Shown piece after piece: positions 1-7,942 of a DNA stretch of 8,254 nucleotides. Made by a program: the position numbers and the translations under genes. Source of the stretch: Bacteroides sp. (GTDB lineage: Bacteria > Bacteroidota > Bacteroidia > Bacteroidales > Bacteroidaceae); contig DXOJ01000089.1 of NCBI GenBank assembly GCA_019412865.1, positions 1 through 8,254 of the forward strand. The letters are read 5' to 3'. Under the pieces are notes generated by a model. It saw nothing but the letters and a program-made list of their open reading frames with translations. It was not told the origin of the DNA and did no database searches. Numbering within the stretch: position 1 is the first letter of the stretch; each line of letters begins with the position of its first letter.

Positions 1-2
1 TA

Positions 3-3000
3 ATGAAAAATGTAACGAAGAAAATTCAAAAAATTCCTTACCTGTTTCTCCTTATGTTGTTTAGTTTTGTAACAGCATCAGCACAGAAAGGGATAACGGT
101 GAGGGGAGCGGTTCTTGACAGTAATGGTGAGACAATCATTGGAGCCTCGGTAACTTTAAAAGGTAATAATTCAATAGGTACAATTACAGATATAGATGGC
201 AATTTTGTATTGACTGTGCCCAGTGAGAAGTCTATCCTTATTGTTTCGTATGTAGGAATGAAACCACAGGAAGTAAAAGTCGTTTCTAAAGGTCTTATTA
301 AAGTAACATTGGAAGATGACACCAAGCAACTGGAAGAAGTGGTTGTGGTGGGTTACGGACAACAAAAGAAAGCGTCTGTGGTAGGTGCTATTGCACAAAC
401 CACTGGTGAGACATTACAGCGTGCAGGTGGTGTGTCGAATGTGGGTGCGGCATTGACGGGTAATTTGCCGGGTGTGGTGACTTCTGCCTCTACTGGTATG
501 CCGGGTGACGAAGACCCGAAAATTGTAATTCGTAGCGTTAGCTCGTGGAATAATAGCGAACCGCTTATCCTTGTGGACGGTATCGAACGTCCGATGAGCA
601 GTGTGGACATGAGTTCTGTACAGTCTATATCTGTATTGAAGGATGCGTCGGCAACTGCTGTTTATGGTGTGAAGGGTGCCAATGGTGTCATTCTTGTAAC
701 CACTAAGCGCGGTAACGAAGGTCGGGCCAAGATTGACGTAAGTATGAACATGACGGCTAAAGTGGTTTCTGCTCTGCCGGGAAGAATGGAGTCGGCGGAT
801 GCGTTGTATGTGCGTAATCAGGCTGCCGAATATGAGTTAGGCTTGAATCCTGCTTCTTGGAATAAAATATTGCCGATGGAGACGATTGACAAATATCGCC
901 ATCCTGCTAATTTGGAAGAGGCCGAACGTTATCCGAACGTTGACTGGCAGAAAGAGCTTTTCAAAGATTATGCCATGTCATACAATCCGAGCATCAACCT
1001 GTCGGGTGGTACACGCCACGTCAAATATTTCGCTGCGGTAGACTTTCTGCATGAAGGTGACTTGTTCCGCGAATGGGACAATAACCGTGGTTATCAGGCA
1101 GGTTACGGATTCAACCGTATTAATGCACGTAGTAATTTGGACTTCAAGATTACCAAAACTACCGTATTGAAAGCCAATATTTTCGGTTCTTACGGTGTGA
1201 AGAAATCACCGTGGGGAGTTGCCGACGATTCATTTGGTGCCTCGCAGTTGTGGCAGGCTGCCTACAGTTCTCCGTCAGACGCTTTCTTGCCCCGTTATTC
1301 CGACGGTACGTGGGGATACTACAAGCCCAATTCGCAAGGTGCGCCGAACTCTGTGTTGAATCTCGCCAATGCAGGCTATGAAATGCTTACTACTACCCGC
1401 GTCAATACTGACTTTGTATTGGAACAGGATTTGAGTTTCCTCGTAAAAGGATTACGTGCAAGTGCCATGATTTCGTGGGACAACGTGTTTGTGGAAGCCG
1501 GTCGTGGTGTCAATGACTTGAATCACGGGACGCAGACCAAATGGATAGATCCGGAAACAGGTGAGGTGCATTATAGCAACGCGCAAACCGACTCTAAAAC
1601 CGGACTCGATTTTCAGGAAGGTATCTTGTGGTCTACAGCAGGTGGTGCTGTGCGGGACTGGTCTACTCAACGCAATCTTTTTTATCAAGGACAATTGTCA
1701 TGGAGCGGCAAGTTCGGTGACCACGATGTCAGCGCCATGGGAGTGTTCAACCGTACCGAACGAAGCACTGGTAGCGAATTCCCTCACTATCGTGAAGACT
1801 GGGCGTTCCGCGCCACTTATAGTTATGGCAACCGTTATTTCTTGGAATACAACGGTGCATACAACGGTTCCGAGAAGTTTAGTCCCGACTATCGTTTCGA
1901 GTTGTTTAACTCAGGTGCGTTGGGCTGGATGATAAGCGAAGAAAAATTCTTCAAGCCTCTCCGTAAGTGGGTAGATATGTTGAAAGTACGTTATTCTATC
2001 GGTGAGGTAGGTGACGATAATCTTGGTATTCGTTTTCTATATGCTACACAGTGGGCTTACGGAGGTAAGTCTTTCCACGGTTTGAACAATCGAACCGAGT
2101 CTCCTTACACTTGGTACAAGGAAGCTACGGTAGGTAATCCCGATGTACATTGGGAAACAGCTTTGAAGCAGAATATCGGTGTTGATTACGCTTTCTTCGA
2201 TGGTTTGCTTGCCGGTAGTTTGGAATTTTTCTATGACAAGCGTTCGGACATTCTTGTAGCCGGCGACAAACGTGCCACTCCCGGTTATTTAGGAATTTCC
2301 GCCCCGGCTGCCAACTTAGGACGCGTGCGTACGAAAGGATACGAATTGGAACTTCGTGTAAATAAAACATTGAACAACGGTCTTCGTCTGTGGGGTAACT
2401 TCAATATGACTCATGCTGAAAACAAGATTCTCAAATACGATGACCCTGTGTTGCGTCCCGCATACCAGAAGTCGGAAGGATTTGCCATCGGACAAGACCA
2501 CGCTCATCTTACGGCAGGATTTGCCAACACGTGGGACGAAGTATTCGCCATGCCTACACACAATACGATGAACGATCAGAAATTGCCCGGACAGTATATC
2601 ACTATGGACTATAATGGTGATGGCGTGATAGATGCCAACGACAGCGCTCCTTACGGCTATACGGGTACTCCCGAAAATACGTACAACGCTACTATCGGAT
2701 TCGATTACAAGGGATTCAGCTGCTTTGTACAGTTCTATGGAGTGACCAACGTCAACCGTTATGTGGGTTTTACTTCCTTGCACAATAACGTGAATACTGT
2801 ATTCGACGAAGGAGTATTCTGGTCGAAAGATCGTTTTGATGCAGATGCTCCCATGCCTCGTATCAATTCTACTCCGAGTTATTATGAAGGTACTCGCTTC
2901 CATTACGACGGTTCGTTTATTCGTCTGAAGAATGCTGAAGTGGCTTACACTTTTACACAACCTTGGGTAAAGAAAATTGGATTGAACAGATTTAAAATAT

Positions 3001-3140
3001 TCCTGAACGGAAACAACCTTTGGGTATGGTCGCGTATGCCGGATGACCGCGAATCGAACTTTGCAGGTACGGGATTGGCTTCGCAAGGTGCTTATCCTAC
3101 TGTACGTCGTTTCAATCTGGGTATTAAATTTGACCTTTAA
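3..3140 (+). CDS. SusC/RagA-family TonB-dependent outer-membrane transporter, with N-terminal extension domain (pair 1)
   Basis: Complete 1045-residue protein, a usual length for SusC-like transporters. It imports a bound nutrient, usually an oligosaccharide, across the outer membrane using TonB energy. Seen in order: a signal peptide (basic start, hydrophobic stretch about 12-24, likely cleavage after A27 in ASA-QKG); a carboxypeptidase-regulatory-like domain about 32-104, starting VRGAVLDSNGETIIGASV; a TonB-box-like strand EEVVVVGYG at 111-119; a plug about 120-237 with the family signatures LILVDG (188-193) and GANGVILVTTKRG (225-237); then a long beta-barrel. An EF-hand-like loop lies at 869-880. 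No STN domain is present, so control through a FecR-type anti-sigma factor is unlikely (inference). The usual plug IRG reads IRS (176-178), and the chain ends FDL rather than in an aromatic residue. The start is the first ATG in the window and directly precedes a good signal peptide, but only two upstream bases are visible. Family is certain; substrate is unknown. Confidence 0.96.
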   Translation: MKNVTKKIQKIPYLFLLMLFSFVTASAQKGITVRGAVLDSNGETIIGASVTLKGNNSIGTITDIDGNFVLTVPSEKSILIVSYVGMKPQEVKVVSKGLIKVTLEDDTKQLEEVVVVGYGQQKKASVVGAIAQTTGETLQRAGGVSNVGAALTGNLPGVVTSASTGMPGDEDPKIVIRSVSSWNNSEPLILVDGIERPMSSVDMSSVQSISVLKDASATAVYGVKGANGVILVTTKRGNEGRAKIDVSMNMTAKVVSALPGRMESADALYVRNQAAEYELGLNPASWNKILPMETIDKYRHPANLEEAERYPNVDWQKELFKDYAMSYNPSINLSGGTRHVKYFAAVDFLHEGDLFREWDNNRGYQAGYGFNRINARSNLDFKITKTTVLKANIFGSYGVKKSPWGVADDSFGASQLWQAAYSSPSDAFLPRYSDGTWGYYKPNSQGAPNSVLNLANAGYEMLTTTRVNTDFVLEQDLSFLVKGLRASAMISWDNVFVEAGRGVNDLNHGTQTKWIDPETGEVHYSNAQTDSKTGLDFQEGILWSTAGGAVRDWSTQRNLFYQGQLSWSGKFGDHDVSAMGVFNRTERSTGSEFPHYREDWAFRATYSYGNRYFLEYNGAYNGSEKFSPDYRFELFNSGALGWMISEEKFFKPLRKWVDMLKVRYSIGEVGDDNLGIRFLYATQWAYGGKSFHGLNNRTESPYTWYKEATVGNPDVHWETALKQNIGVDYAFFDGLLAGSLEFFYDKRSDILVAGDKRATPGYLGISAPAANLGRVRTKGYELELRVNKTLNNGLRLWGNFNMTHAENKILKYDDPVLRPAYQKSEGFAIGQDHAHLTAGFANTWDEVFAMPTHNTMNDQKLPGQYITMDYNGDGVIDANDSAPYGYTGTPENTYNATIGFDYKGFSCFVQFYGVTNVNRYVGFTSLHNNVNTVFDEGVFWSKDRFDADAPMPRINSTPSYYEGTRFHYDGSFIRLKNAEVAYTFTQPWVKKIGLNRFKIFLNGNNLWVWSRMPDDRESNFAGTGLASQGAYPTVRRFNLGIKFDL

Positions 3141-3154
3141 AACATCATCGAATT
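3141..3154 (+). other. 14-base SusC1-SusD1 intergenic gap, no Shine-Dalgarno
   Basis: The gap contains no purine-rich Shine-Dalgarno sequence and no room for a promoter or a terminator hairpin. An AT-rich, non-Shine-Dalgarno leader is normal for Bacteroidota. The tight spacing supports co-transcription, and probably translational closeness, of the transporter and its lipoprotein lid. Confidence 0.5.
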
Positions 3155-5056
3155 ATGAAAAAATACATTATAAAATATGCTGTAATGGCTTGTTTGAGTC
3201 TCGGATTGACGGGTACGACTGCTTCGTGTACCGACTATCTGGACAAGGCACCCGAATCGGATGTCACTCCGGAAAATGCCTTTAAGGACTTCCACAATTT
3301 TCAGGGATTTGTAGAAGAGCTTTATGCTTGTATTCCCGACATGGCCAAACAATACTGGTCAAACTCTTGGAACTGGGGTGAAGACGAAGTGATTGGTGTA
3401 GACTGCAATTATCACATGGGCTATAAAGTGGACCAAGGCGACTTTTGGGGGTGGCAGGCTGAACACGACGGCTGGGGGGCCGGATTTATGGATTGCAAAA
3501 CTCTGAATCTGGACTTTACTACTCCGAACGACGGATTCAGATGGAACCGCGACTTGTGGCCCGCTTCTTGGTACGGAATCCGTAAATGTAATACGGGATT
3601 AGCAAATCTGGACCTGCTTACCGATGCAACGCAGGAACAGAAGAACGCCATTGCCGGACAGCTTTATTTCTTCCGCGGGTGGTTTCATTTCATGCTGATA
3701 CAATATTTCGGCGGATTGCCTTATATAGATAAGGTGTTGCCTCCCAACGAAACATTCAACGAGCCGCGACTCAGCTATCACGAATGTGCCGACAAGGCTG
3801 CCGATGATTTCCGGATGGCTGCCGATCTGCTGCCTATTGATTGGGACAAGACATCTATCAGCCCGAGCACGAAAGGATACAACCAACTGCGCATCAACAA
3901 AATCATGGCACTGGGCTATTTAGGTAAAAACTACTTGTGGGCAGGAAGTCCGTTGATGAACAAGGTGTCCACAGGAAGTGAATCCTACAATCAGGAATAT
4001 TGCCGGAAGGCTGCCGAAGCGTTCGGGGAGTTGCTTACGCTGGTAGAGAACCGACAGACGCAATATAGCTTGGTGGACTTTGAGGACTATTCCGACCTCT
4101 TCTACACATACGGAAAGAATGCCCAAATGCCGGGTTCTACAGAAGCATTGTTCAGAGGATTGGTGGCAGATGGCTGGCAAAACTCAACTTTTGGTTTAGC
4201 TCTTCAGTTTGTGCCTGCCAGCTATAAGAAAGAAAACAATCCGCAACTCTCGCCCACAGCCAACTATGTACACTATTACGGTATGGCAAATGGATTGCCG
4301 CTCGACGACCAGGAATCCAAGTGGGACAAGACTCATCCTTGGAAAGGACGCGACCCACGTTTCTATCATGATATTCGCTTCGACGGTTCGCCTATGGTAT
4401 CTGATGCAAAAAAAGATTCGGAGGAGGTCGGTGACTTAGCCGTTGCATCCCTCTACACAGGCGGAAACGCCCGTGACGACCAGTTCGGAAGCCGTACCGG
4501 ATTCCTGCTTGGCAAGTTTATTCCGGTGACAGCCAATAAATGGGATGATGGCTGGGGATGGAGTCCGCAGATGCATATCTATTGCAGCTATATGCGTCTG
4601 GCAGACATTTATCTGATGTATGCTGAAGCTGCGGCAAATGCTACCGGCTCGTCTACAGGAAAGTCAACCAACTGTACACTTACGGCACTGGCCGCAGTCA
4701 ACACCATCCGCAAACGTGCGAGAGTAGAAGGTGTCAATGCCAAATATACCGGTTCAATCGATCTGTTCAACAGTGAGATTCGCCGCGAACGTGCGGTAGA
4801 ACTTGCATACGAAGGACACCGTTTCACTGACTTGCGTCGCTGGTTGCTTATCGACAAGAAACCTTATACCGAAAAGACTGCTGTCGATTTCCAACGGGTA
4901 GGCGACCTTGCCGAGAACCCTCAGGAAACAGCTGTAAGCGGCTATACATATCGGGTAATCGTGACGCGTAATTTCACGGAGAAGCATTACTGGTTGCCTC
5001 TGAAATTGTCTGACGTGACCTTGTATCCGGAGTTCTATCAGAATCCGGGATGGTAA
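3155..5056 (+). CDS. SusD/RagB-family surface nutrient-binding lipoprotein (partner of the first SusC)
   Basis: Complete 633-residue lipoprotein, toward the long side for SusD-like proteins. It should sit on the cell surface, bind the nutrient and cap the SusC encoded just upstream. Seen: a signal peptide with lipobox TASC (lipid-modified C25) followed by the typical SusD start TDYLDKAPESD; the N-terminal helical, TPR-like part with GQLYFFRGWFHFMLIQYFGG (168-187), a helix at 211-226 and another at about 246-269; then the C-terminal SusD domain with YMRLADIYLMYAEAA (479-493), AVNTIRKRARV (514-524), IRRERAVELAYEGHRFTDLR (542-561), YWLPL (612-616) and the family ending NPGW (630-633). Residues 66-140 are unusually tryptophan-rich (nine Trp), which may form part of the ligand-binding face (inference). 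The lipobox has Thr rather than Leu at -3. C13 (preceded by VMA) is a weaker alternative lipidation site. Family is certain; ligand is unknown. Confidence 0.96.
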   Translation: MKKYIIKYAVMACLSLGLTGTTASCTDYLDKAPESDVTPENAFKDFHNFQGFVEELYACIPDMAKQYWSNSWNWGEDEVIGVDCNYHMGYKVDQGDFWGWQAEHDGWGAGFMDCKTLNLDFTTPNDGFRWNRDLWPASWYGIRKCNTGLANLDLLTDATQEQKNAIAGQLYFFRGWFHFMLIQYFGGLPYIDKVLPPNETFNEPRLSYHECADKAADDFRMAADLLPIDWDKTSISPSTKGYNQLRINKIMALGYLGKNYLWAGSPLMNKVSTGSESYNQEYCRKAAEAFGELLTLVENRQTQYSLVDFEDYSDLFYTYGKNAQMPGSTEALFRGLVADGWQNSTFGLALQFVPASYKKENNPQLSPTANYVHYYGMANGLPLDDQESKWDKTHPWKGRDPRFYHDIRFDGSPMVSDAKKDSEEVGDLAVASLYTGGNARDDQFGSRTGFLLGKFIPVTANKWDDGWGWSPQMHIYCSYMRLADIYLMYAEAAANATGSSTGKSTNCTLTALAAVNTIRKRARVEGVNAKYTGSIDLFNSEIRRERAVELAYEGHRFTDLRRWLLIDKKPYTEKTAVDFQRVGDLAENPQETAVSGYTYRVIVTRNFTEKHYWLPLKLSDVTLYPEFYQNPGW

Positions 5057-5087
5057 ACAAGTGACTTATTAAACGAAATAGAATATC
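5057..5087 (+). other. 31-base gap between pair 1 and pair 2, no terminator seen
   Basis: This is the junction between the two SusC/SusD pairs. It is AT-rich, has no hairpin followed by a T run, and is too short for an evident Bacteroides-type promoter, although promoter elements inside the end of the preceding gene cannot be excluded. An in-frame TAG at 5079-5081, close before the ATG at 5088, rules out an upstream extension of the second SusC. So its missing N-terminal domain is not caused by choosing the wrong start. Confidence 0.5.
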
Positions 5088-7898
5088 ATGAAACAAATTC
5101 ATAAAAATATAATTCTTAGCGCCGGACTATTGTTTGCTTCTGCCGGGCTGATGGCTCAGACGGATGTGGAGAAGACTGATACATTGGCTCAGAAAGTGAA
5201 TGTGGCTTTCCGCACAGTGGACCGGGCGGATTTGATGGGTGGTGTCTCGTCCGTCAATGTAGAGGAACTGACTAATAAAAGTTATTCGCTGTACAGTCTC
5301 GACAATATGCAATCTTTAGTGGGAGGTTACAACGGACAATTATGGAACATGGGCGAAGCGTTGGTATTGGTAGACGGAGTCCCTCGTGAGGCAAACAACA
5401 TTCGTCCTACCGAAATAGCCCAAATCACATTCCTCAAAGCAGCGCAAGCCGTGGTGCTTTACGGCAGCCGTGGTGCGAAGGGAGTCATTCTTATCACCAC
5501 GAAGCGCGGATGCGATAAAGACTTGCGGGTGAGTGCGCGTGCCAATGCCGGTATCAATGTGCCTAAAAGCTATCCTAAATATCTGGCTTCTGCCGAATAC
5601 ATGACGTTGTATAACGAGGCGTTGCGTAACGACGGGTTGGATCCCGCTTTCTCGGATGAGCAGATTTACAACTATGCAAGCGGAAGTAACCCTTACCGTT
5701 ATCCGAACATCAACTTCTTTTCCGATGACTATATTCGGAAGACAAGTCAGGACTATAACGGAGTGGCCGAGTTTTCGGGCGGCGGACGCTACGCCAACTT
5801 CTATACGAACATCGGTTACGAGAGTTCCAACGACTTGCTCAACTTCGGTGAAAGTAAGAACAACCGCAATTCGCGCCTGAATATCCGCGGTAATGTGGAT
5901 TTGCGTATGAACGATTGGATCAGCGGTTGGGTAAATGCAAATGCTATCTTCTACGATTCCCGTCACGATAAGGCAGACTACTGGGCTAACTCGGCTACGT
6001 TACGTCCGACTGCTCCCGGTTCGGCGCCTCTTGTACCTTTCATTCCCATTGAGTTTGTCGATAAAAACGATGCTGCTTCGTGGACGTTGATCAATAATAG
6101 CAATTACCTTATTGACGGCAAATATCTATTGGGAGGTACGCAGTTGAACATGACTAATCCTTTTGCTGCCATGTATGCGTCCGGTTATCAGAAAGCTACT
6201 TCACGTCGTTTCCAGTTTGATGCGGGAATCAACCTCGATTTGTATAAAGTACTGAAAGGATTGTCATTCCGTACACAGTTCTCCGTAGACTACGGAACTT
6301 CTTACATCACTTCTATCGACGACGACTATGCAGTGTATGAAGCCTCTTGGAACAATGCTTTCGGAGGCGACCGTATTACTTCATTGACTAAGTACAATAT
6401 GGACAAGCATACCGGTACGCAAAACGTATCGGGCAGTACGGCGTATCAGACCATTTATTTCTCTGCACAGTTCGGCTATCAGAACACTTTTGCCGACAAT
6501 CATCATGTGAATGCATTGTTGTTGGCTCAAGGCAGCCAGCAGACCTATTCGGGTACCTACCATCGCACTAGCAATTCCAACTTGGGTTTGCAACTCGATT
6601 ATAACTATGCCGGTAAGTATTACGCCGATTTCAGCATGGCAGCGGTTCATTCCGCCAAATTGCCCGAAGGCAACCGGATAGGGCTTTCGCCTTCGTTTAC
6701 GTTGGGATGGCGTCTTTCCGAAGAGGGTTTCCTCAAAGATGCCGATTGGCTCGATAACCTGAAACTGATGGCAGGCTATAGTGTGCTCAATCAGGATTTG
6801 GATATCAGTGATTACTACATGTATGCTACCAAGTTTACACAGGCAGGTACGTGGTGGGGATGGAGCGAGGTAAACAACTCGATGCAGACCACCGACTTCC
6901 TGCAAGGTGGAAACCCCGACCTCGGCTACATCAAGCGTAAGGAATTTACGGTAGGATTGGACGCTTCTCTTTGGAAGGGATTGGTGAGACTCAATGCCAA
7001 TTACTTCGTAACCAATACCGAAGGATTGCTGGCGCAGCCCCAAAATTATCCGTCTTATTTCCAGACTTATTATCCGAAGTCCGATATGCGTCCTTATATT
7101 AACATGAACAACCAACGTCGTACGGGTGTGGACTTGAGTGTAAATGTGGGCAAAAAGCACGGTGACTTTGAATGGAATGTGGGGCTTGTGGGTATGTACT
7201 ACACCTCCAAGAACACCAAATGGGACGAGAATGTGAAATATGACTGGCTGAAAGCCGAAGGTGAGGCGATTGATGCTTTGCGCGGATATCAATGCATCGG
7301 ATTCTTCAAAGACGCTGCCGATGTGGAAAGCTCGGCAAAGGTGAATGCTAATACCAAACCCGGTGATTTGAAGTATGTAGACCAAAACAACGACGGTGTC
7401 ATCAATGAGCAAGACCAGGTGGTATTGGGCAAGTGGGGTGCTTCCTGGGTGATGGGTCTCAACCTGACTGCCAAGTACAAAGGCTTCACATTGTTTGTGG
7501 CAGGCACCGGATCGTTTGGTGGCAAAGGACTGAAGAATAATAGTTATATGCACGTGTATGGCGATCGCAAATATTCTGAAGTGGTTCGCGGACGCTGGAC
7601 GGAAGAGACGGCAGATATCGCCACATACCCGCGTCTCACAACACAAGGTGGCGACCTGAACTTTGTGGCTTCCGACTTCTGGTTGTACGACACTTCACGT
7701 TTCGATTTGAACCGTGTTCAATTGTCTTACGACTTCCCGGCTGCTATGCTGAAAGGCAAACTTGTGAAAGGTTTACAAATCTATGCCAACGGAACAAGCC
7801 TGTTGACCTTGGCGAAGGAGCGTAAATATATGGAGATGAATGTAGGGACTTCTCCCCAATGCCGTTCGTACGCACTGGGTGTAAAGGTAGACTTTTGA
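5088..7898 (+). CDS. SusC/RagA-family TonB-dependent outer-membrane transporter lacking the N-terminal extension (pair 2)
   Basis: Complete 936-residue protein, about 110 shorter than the first SusC. It should import nutrient together with the SusD-like protein encoded just downstream. Seen: a signal peptide with likely cleavage after A23 (LMA-QTD); about 12 linker residues; a plug from about 36 to 141 with ALVLVDGVPRE (91-101), FLKAAQAVVLYGS (115-127) and GAKGVILITTKRG (129-141); then a beta-barrel ending VDF, with the canonical terminal Phe. The carboxypeptidase-regulatory-like domain is absent, and the region aligning with the usual VVVVGYG TonB box reads KVNVAFRTV (36-44). The plug is about 19 residues shorter than in the first SusC before LVLVDG, losing the segment that carries the IRG motif. 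An EF-hand-like loop lies at 765-776. The reading frame is intact through a complete barrel and stop, so this looks like a natural subfamily rather than a broken gene. Substrate is unknown. Confidence 0.95.
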   Translation: MKQIHKNIILSAGLLFASAGLMAQTDVEKTDTLAQKVNVAFRTVDRADLMGGVSSVNVEELTNKSYSLYSLDNMQSLVGGYNGQLWNMGEALVLVDGVPREANNIRPTEIAQITFLKAAQAVVLYGSRGAKGVILITTKRGCDKDLRVSARANAGINVPKSYPKYLASAEYMTLYNEALRNDGLDPAFSDEQIYNYASGSNPYRYPNINFFSDDYIRKTSQDYNGVAEFSGGGRYANFYTNIGYESSNDLLNFGESKNNRNSRLNIRGNVDLRMNDWISGWVNANAIFYDSRHDKADYWANSATLRPTAPGSAPLVPFIPIEFVDKNDAASWTLINNSNYLIDGKYLLGGTQLNMTNPFAAMYASGYQKATSRRFQFDAGINLDLYKVLKGLSFRTQFSVDYGTSYITSIDDDYAVYEASWNNAFGGDRITSLTKYNMDKHTGTQNVSGSTAYQTIYFSAQFGYQNTFADNHHVNALLLAQGSQQTYSGTYHRTSNSNLGLQLDYNYAGKYYADFSMAAVHSAKLPEGNRIGLSPSFTLGWRLSEEGFLKDADWLDNLKLMAGYSVLNQDLDISDYYMYATKFTQAGTWWGWSEVNNSMQTTDFLQGGNPDLGYIKRKEFTVGLDASLWKGLVRLNANYFVTNTEGLLAQPQNYPSYFQTYYPKSDMRPYINMNNQRRTGVDLSVNVGKKHGDFEWNVGLVGMYYTSKNTKWDENVKYDWLKAEGEAIDALRGYQCIGFFKDAADVESSAKVNANTKPGDLKYVDQNNDGVINEQDQVVLGKWGASWVMGLNLTAKYKGFTLFVAGTGSFGGKGLKNNSYMHVYGDRKYSEVVRGRWTEETADIATYPRLTTQGGDLNFVASDFWLYDTSRFDLNRVQLSYDFPAAMLKGKLVKGLQIYANGTSLLTLAKERKYMEMNVGTSPQCRSYALGVKVDF

Positions 7899-7942
7899 TG
7901 GGTCTCTCGTTGTAGAATATAAAAATATAGAATAAATAAGTC
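7899..7942 (+). other. 44-base AT-rich leader before the second SusD gene
   Basis: The last half is A/T-dominated, as is common upstream of Bacteroidota start codons, and has no Shine-Dalgarno sequence. No terminator hairpin is visible, so read-through from the second SusC is expected. An in-frame TAA at 7937-7939 fixes ATG 7943 as the earliest possible start of the next gene. Confidence 0.45.

Noticed and set aside
2316..3086. Minus-strand open frame of 256 codons under the end of the first SusC gene
   Set aside because: It is antisense to conserved barrel sequence, shows no recognisable family, and is low-complexity in the manner of shadow frames.
5059..5067. Small palindrome AAGT-G-ACTT after the first SusD stop codon as a possible terminator
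   Set aside because: The stem is only four base pairs with a one-base loop and no T run follows, so it cannot act as an intrinsic terminator.
5088..5157. Second SusC as a 5'-truncated pseudogene that lost its N-terminal domain
   Set aside because: It has its own intact signal peptide with a plausible cleavage site, an ATG fixed by an in-frame stop just upstream, and an uninterrupted frame to a canonical barrel end.
6381..7646. Long open frame (421 codons) on the minus strand inside the second SusC gene
   Set aside because: It lies wholly antisense to a well-supported SusC barrel. The translation shows no recognisable domain or signal peptide. It is explained by the codon usage of the + strand gene.
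5063..7942. GACTTATT in the gap before the second SusC (5063-5070) and its exact reverse complement AATAAGTC just before the second SusD (7935-7942)
   Set aside because: The two gaps share an 8-base inverted match, but such short AT-rich matches are expected by chance and the copies are almost 2.9 kb apart. I found no wider similarity between the gaps.
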